Shown in pieces: positions 60,441 through 64,000 of a stretch of DNA of 64,000 nucleotides; the stretch's first letter is position 1, and each line of letters opens with the position of its first letter. Where the stretch lies: NCBI RefSeq assembly GCF_020026305.1, contig NZ_CP075691.1:372001-436000 (forward strand), in the 5' to 3' direction. The notes beneath the pieces are model-generated. The model was not told where the DNA came from. It worked only from the letters and a program-made list of their open reading frames with translations, and ran no database searches. The position numbers were made by a program, and so were the translations under genes. This DNA comes from Streptomyces sp. 135 (GTDB taxonomy: Bacteria; Actinomycetota; Actinomycetes; Streptomycetales; Streptomycetaceae).

Positions 60441-62012
60441 TCAGCGCCCTGGGGGCGGAGGCGGCTTCGGCGCGCCGCGCGGCGGGGCGATCTTGCCGTA
60501 CGTCACCGGAGTGCCTGCCGTGTCCCCGCCCGCCGCGGCCGGGGCCGGGGTCCGGCCGGGCGGGAGCAGGGCGTCACGGTGGGCGCCCGGGTCCCAGCCC
60601 GTCTCCACGACCCGCTTCTGGACGACGACCGCCCCGAGCAGGACGGCGACGCCGACCAGCAGCGTCAGGACGACGCCACCGGCCCCGCCCGCCTTGGCCG
60701 CGTACCCGATGAGCGTGCCGACCCAGCCGAAGTCGGCGTCGCCGAACGTGGTGTTCTCCTCGCCGAAGGCGCCCAGGACCTTCAGGAGCAGCGCGGGCAG
60801 CAAGGTGATGAGGACGCCGTTGACGAAGGCGCCGAGGGCCGCGCCCCGGCGGCCGCCGGTCGCGTTGCCGTAGACGCCGGCCGCGCCGCCGGTGAAGAAG
60901 TGCGGGACGAGGCCCGGCAGGACGAGGGCGAGCCCGAACGCGGGGTGGAAGACCCAGGCGAGCAGGCCGAGGCTGACGAGGCCGCCGATGAAACTGGAGA
61001 TGAAGCCGACGAGGACGGCGTTCTGGGCGTAGGGGAAGACGATCGGCGCGTCGAGCGAGGGCACCGCACCCGGCACCAGCTTGCGCGCGATGCCCTGGAA
61101 GGCGGGCACGAGTTCGCCGAGGATGGTGCGGACGCCGAAGAGGATCACGGCGACGGCGATGCCGAACTGAAGGCCCTGCATCACGGACTGCATGACGTAG
61201 TCGCCGACGCCGCTCGCGCCCGCCGCGCCGTTCTCGCCGAACGCCTTGAACGCGTCCTCCTTGCCCACCTTGCCGAGGAAGACGAGCGATATGACGAGGT
61301 GGATCAGCACCATGGACAAGGCGGTCGCCACCATCGAGTCGCGCAGGAACCGCAGCCCTTCGGGGAGGTTCATCTCCTCGGTGGAGCGGCTGCGGCGCCC
61401 CACCAGCCGACCCGTCGCCCCGGCCGCGATGTATCCGGCCGTCCCGAAGTGGCCGATCGCCACGCTGTCGTTGCCGGTGACGCGTTTCGTCCAGGGGTGT
61501 GCGAAGGCCGGCAGCGCCACCAGGAGGATGCCGAGCAGTACGCCGCCCACGACGACCACGACCCACGACGCCTGCCCCGAGCCGGCGAGCACCATGGTCA
61601 ACAGGGTGGCCATGAACAGCATGTGGTGGCCGGTCAGGAAAACGTAGCGCAGAGGTGTGAAGCGGGCGAGGAGCAGGCTGACCGCGAAGCCGAGGATCAT
61701 GAGCCAGGCGACGCGGGCGCCGTACTTCTCCTGGGCGATGCCGACGATCGCCTCGTTGGTGGGGATCACGCCGTGCGCTCCGGTGGCGCCCTGGATCATC
61801 TCGCCGAGCGGGGCCAGGGCGCCGACGACGAGGGTGGCGCCCGCCCCGATCAGCAGGAAGCCGAGCGTCGCCTTGATGGCGCCGCCGACGATCTGCCCGG
61901 CGGACTTCTTCAGCGCGGTCAGTCCGGCGGCGGTGATGAGGCCGATGAGGTACGCGGGTTGGCTGAGGATTTCGTCGACGAGGAACTCGGCGATCGACAC
62001 GAGCCAGTCCAT
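60441..62012 (-). CDS. Ascorbate-type PTS IIC permease (SgaT/UlaA family)
   Basis: 523 residues with about eleven membrane helices. GLITAAGLTALKKSAGQIVGGAIKATLGFLLIG and GVIPTNEAIVGIAQEKYG are the UlaA hallmarks, and FLTGHHMLFMATLL holds the conserved His pair. UlaA moves ascorbate or a related sugar acid and phosphorylates it with its IIB partner. The last about 60 residues are a Pro/Ala-rich tail (GAPKPPPPPGR). It lies 24 bp downstream of the IIAB gene. Confidence 0.92.
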   Translation of the reverse strand: MDWLVSIAEFLVDEILSQPAYLIGLITAAGLTALKKSAGQIVGGAIKATLGFLLIGAGATLVVGALAPLGEMIQGATGAHGVIPTNEAIVGIAQEKYGARVAWLMILGFAVSLLLARFTPLRYVFLTGHHMLFMATLLTMVLAGSGQASWVVVVVGGVLLGILLVALPAFAHPWTKRVTGNDSVAIGHFGTAGYIAAGATGRLVGRRSRSTEEMNLPEGLRFLRDSMVATALSMVLIHLVISLVFLGKVGKEDAFKAFGENGAAGASGVGDYVMQSVMQGLQFGIAVAVILFGVRTILGELVPAFQGIARKLVPGAVPSLDAPIVFPYAQNAVLVGFISSFIGGLVSLGLLAWVFHPAFGLALVLPGLVPHFFTGGAAGVYGNATGGRRGAALGAFVNGVLITLLPALLLKVLGAFGEENTTFGDADFGWVGTLIGYAAKAGGAGGVVLTLLVGVAVLLGAVVVQKRVVETGWDPGAHRDALLPPGRTPAPAAAGGDTAGTPVTYGKIAPPRGAPKPPPPPGR

Positions 62013-62036
62013 GGTGGGTACTCCTTGCCCGGGTCG

Positions 62037-62798
62037 TCAGACGTCATAGGTGTCGCGAAGGACGCGGTCGGCCTCGGCCGGGCTGGTGAAGTCCTCGACG
62101 ACCTTCACCGGGATGCCGACATCGCCGAGCGTCCTGGCGATCTCCCGCGAGGTGAGGATGGCGACGGCCTCGTTCGCCTTGCCCTTGGCCGAGATGGTGT
62201 CCGTCGCCTCGACGGTGACGTACGCGCTCCACCCCCAGCGGTCCAGGACGCCTTCGAGGGCCTGTTTGAGGAACAGACTCGTGCCGACGCCGTTGCCGCA
62301 CACGGTCAGGATCTTGTGCGGCTCTCCGCCGCCGCGCGCCGCGGCCGGCTCTCCGCTCGCCAGAAGGGCGTGCACGGCCTGCGGCGTGGGGGCCTCGCGC
62401 AGGGCGCGCGCGGTGCCGGGGTCCGCGAGCAGCCGGGCGAGCGCGCCCATCGCCAAGGTGTGTTCGGAGGCGTCCTCGGCGGCGAGGCCGACGACCAGTT
62501 CGACGGGGTCGTTGCTCTCGTGCCCGAACTCCACGGGCTCGGCGAGCCGCACCCAGGACATGCCGGTGCCGAGCACCGCGGGTGAGGGCCGGGCGTGGGC
62601 GAAGGCGAGGCCGGGGGCGACGACGATGTACGGCCCGTTCCGCTCGACGTTCTCGATCATCTCGGCCGTGTACGTGTCCGTGGCGGCTCCGGTCGCGACC
62701 ATGAGGTCACCGGCACGCCGGACGGCTTCGCGCCAGTCGGCCGCCGGGGCGTCGAGGAGGACGGCTTCCACGGGGAGGATCTCGTTCAGCGCTGCCAT
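62037..62798 (-). CDS. PTS IIA-IIB fusion for the UlaA-type permease
   Basis: 253 residues from ATG 62798. Residues 1-150 are a mannitol/fructose-type IIA domain with the phospho-His in LAFAHARPSPAVLG. Residues 165-253 are a IIB domain of the ascorbate/lactose type with the phospho-Cys in ILTVCGNGVGTSLFLK. HPr phosphorylates IIA, which passes phosphate to IIB and the substrate in IIC. In E. coli the ula IIA and IIB are separate proteins. No regulator is adjacent. Confidence 0.9.
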   Translation of the reverse strand: MAALNEILPVEAVLLDAPAADWREAVRRAGDLMVATGAATDTYTAEMIENVERNGPYIVVAPGLAFAHARPSPAVLGTGMSWVRLAEPVEFGHESNDPVELVVGLAAEDASEHTLAMGALARLLADPGTARALREAPTPQAVHALLASGEPAAARGGGEPHKILTVCGNGVGTSLFLKQALEGVLDRWGWSAYVTVEATDTISAKGKANEAVAILTSREIARTLGDVGIPVKVVEDFTSPAEADRVLRDTYDV

Positions 62799-62854
62799 GC
62801 ACATGATTCTCGCCGACGCGCGCGGGCCGCCTGTCACGTCGACGGCACATGCCG

Positions 62855-62895
62855 GGACCCGGCCGGGGCGGATGTCGCCGCTCCCGGCCGGGTCC
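62855..62895 (-). terminator. Hairpin terminator
   Basis: GGACCCGGCCGGG (62855-62867) and its exact complement (62883-62895) form a 13-bp stem with a 15-base loop, just after the stop of the gene at 62910-64000. Confidence 0.75.
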
Positions 62896-62909
62896 GTGGG
62901 GCGCACTGC

Positions 62910-64000
62910 TCAGCGCGTGGTGTCGACGACCTGCCAGCGCTGGTTGGCACCGGAGTTCGGTGTCCAGGTCGTCACGGCGGCTCCGTCGTGCGTGGCCTGC
63001 CCGCCGACTTCGAGGAGGCGTCCGGTGGCGGCGTTGAGGAGGGTCCATGTCCCGTCGCCGGTCGTCGACATCAGCCACTGGGCGGATGTCCGCGCCTGGC
63101 CCCGGTCGGGCTCCAGCACGGGGGCGCCGTCCCGGACGGCCAGGCGCTTGCCGTCCGCCTGGGAGGTGACGACGTGACGCTGCCTGCTGCCGGTGTCGCC
63201 GCCGGTCGGGCGCAGCTGCCAGCGCTGCGCGGTGTCGCCCTCCTTCGCGGCCTCGATGACGAGGCCGGTGCCGTCGGCGGCGGTGGTGAGGTCCTTGCCG
63301 CTCTGCACACCGGTCAGCTGGTAGCTGTGGCCCTGCTGCGGCAGGGCCGCGTCCTTGGCGACGCCGGACACGCCGTCGATGACAAAGGAGGTCACCGACT
63401 CCGCGGGCACGGTGAAGGTGGCCTTCCGGTCGGTGACCTCGACCGCCTCGTGCCGTTCGAGCTTGCCCCCGGCGCTGGTCACCACCGGGGTGACCGTGGC
63501 ACCGCGGCTGACCCGGCCGAACTTGGACAGGTCGACGGTGACCGCGCGGTCCGCGGTGGTGCGGTTGACGTGGACGACGGTGGCCCCCCTGCCGTTCTTG
63601 GCGACGGCGGCGGCGCTGGAGGTGTCGTCGACCTTGATGAGACGGTCGCCGGGCTTGATGTAGTGCGTGAAGTTGCGGGCCGTGTCGAACTTCGTGTTCG
63701 TACGGATGGGGCAGGTCGCGAGCGTGTCCTTGGCGGTGCAGCTGAACGGCAGTTGGATGCTGCCCCAGTTGCCGCCCTTCACGGACTCCCCGCCGGGCTT
63801 CATGTTGTCGTAGTCCTCCACGGGCTGCCAGAAGATCCAGCCGCGGGGCTCCAGTTCGCGCAGGTCGTCGACCATGTGCTGGGCGAGGCCGAGGCCGGGT
63901 GACATGTCGTCGAAGTCCTGGCCGTCGCCCCAGTCGCCTTCGACCTCGCTCATCCACAGCGGTTTGTCCGCCGCCTTCGCCAGGTCGCGTACGGTCGTCC
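62910..64000 (-). CDS. Secreted GH30-like glycosidase with ricin-type lectin module (cut by window edge)
   Basis: The 363 codons in the window lack the N-terminus. LWMSEVEGDWGDGQDF near the edge matches the nucleophile Glu block of GH30 enzymes of the endo-beta-1,6-galactanase type. LEPRGWIFWQPVEDYDNM and SVKGGNWGSIQLPF follow, then a beta-sandwich. The last about 150 residues are a ricin-B/CBM13 trefoil (AQRWQLRPTGG, GTWTLLNAATGRLLEVGG, NSGANQRWQVVDTTR with QxW repeats). It probably degrades arabinogalactan side chains of plants. Confidence 0.85.
   Translation of the reverse strand, partial: TTVRDLAKAADKPLWMSEVEGDWGDGQDFDDMSPGLGLAQHMVDDLRELEPRGWIFWQPVEDYDNMKPGGESVKGGNWGSIQLPFSCTAKDTLATCPIRTNTKFDTARNFTHYIKPGDRLIKVDDTSSAAAVAKNGRGATVVHVNRTTADRAVTVDLSKFGRVSRGATVTPVVTSAGGKLERHEAVEVTDRKATFTVPAESVTSFVIDGVSGVAKDAALPQQGHSYQLTGVQSGKDLTTAADGTGLVIEAAKEGDTAQRWQLRPTGGDTGSRQRHVVTSQADGKRLAVRDGAPVLEPDRGQARTSAQWLMSTTGDGTWTLLNAATGRLLEVGGQATHDGAAVTTWTPNSGANQRWQVVDTTR

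Noticed and set aside
1..64000. A secondary-metabolite cluster
   Set aside because: A P450 end, a LAL regulator, an APH-like gene and a DegT gene are present, but no polyketide, peptide, terpene or ripp core enzyme is seen.
1..64000. tRNA or rRNA genes
   Set aside because: I saw no tRNA-like cloverleaf with a T-loop GGTTCGA block and no rRNA sequence; a tRNAscan run would settle it.

Overview
The window is high-GC actinobacterial DNA, almost certainly from a Streptomyces chromosome. Third codon positions are nearly all G or C, GTG and TTG starts are common, and the gene families are typical of the genus: ANTAR and STAS regulators, ECF sigma factors, a LAL-type LuxR regulator, secreted SGNH hydrolase, a polyester-hydrolase-like enzyme, ricin-type lectin domains, a SecDF fusion and an Rhs toxin tip. 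I see no rRNA, tRNA, CRISPR array or intact insertion sequence. It reads as an accessory region with many secreted proteins, stress and regulatory genes, and a striking number of broken genes.

Layout. 1-4 kb: the end of a cytochrome P450, a serine hydrolase, an erythromycin-esterase-family protein, a methyltransferase remnant and a winged-helix regulator. 4-9 kb: a STAS-ANTAR protein and two tandem secreted lectin/seven-bladed-propeller paralogues. 9-15.5 kb: an alpha/beta-hydrolase remnant, a TPR/AAA+ ATPase pair, three tandem small four-cysteine secreted proteins, a YciO-type protein, a Tat-exported DJ-1 protein, then SDR and MarR remnants. 15.5-24 kb: a GAF-ANTAR protein, several small membrane proteins, BrkB, VanZ, YdcF, a DJ-1 protease and a GlsB-type protein. 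23.8-27.1 kb: a TetR/amidase/AtzG operon divergent from a metallo-beta-lactamase-fold hydrolase, with a large shared inverted repeat. 27.9-32.1 kb: a compact Asp23/Gls24 envelope-stress locus of two divergent operons with its own ECF sigma factor and zinc-finger anti-sigma fusion. 32.1-36 kb: degenerate repeats, two small NTF2/SRPBCC proteins and a DegT/acetyltransferase pair.

36-48.8 kb: a B12-type MerR photoreceptor-like regulator divergent from an ECF sigma factor, 26-bp tandem repeats, a PET-hydrolase-like enzyme, a twice-frameshifted LAL regulator, a sigma factor fused to a zinc finger, a membrane segment and a CAP domain, a possible BldD operator, a STAS protein, and an SDR/TetR pair with apparently leaderless divergent transcripts. 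48.9-52.1 kb: SecDF with a long repetitive N-terminal tail. 52.2-56.2 kb is a decay zone: a LacI regulator and a DUF202 protein each stopped by one in-frame TGA, a ROK kinase whose 5' half is replaced by an orphan Rhs C-terminal tip with its overlapping candidate immunity gene, a second damaged DUF202 gene, an ISKra4-type transposase remnant and an HTH remnant. 56.2-64 kb: a DJ-1 protein, an HXXEE protein with a hexanucleotide repeat, an SGNH hydrolase, a GH114 lipoprotein, an APH(3')-like kinase, an ascorbate-type PTS (IIAB and IIC), and a GH30-like enzyme with ricin repeats cut by the right edge.

Repeated themes are envelope and secretion functions and multi-layer regulation. The broken genes cluster beside convergent neighbours or mobile pieces. 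Perfect hairpins with 9- to 24-bp stems mark most convergent gene ends. Frameshifts and stops cannot be separated from sequencing error without reads.
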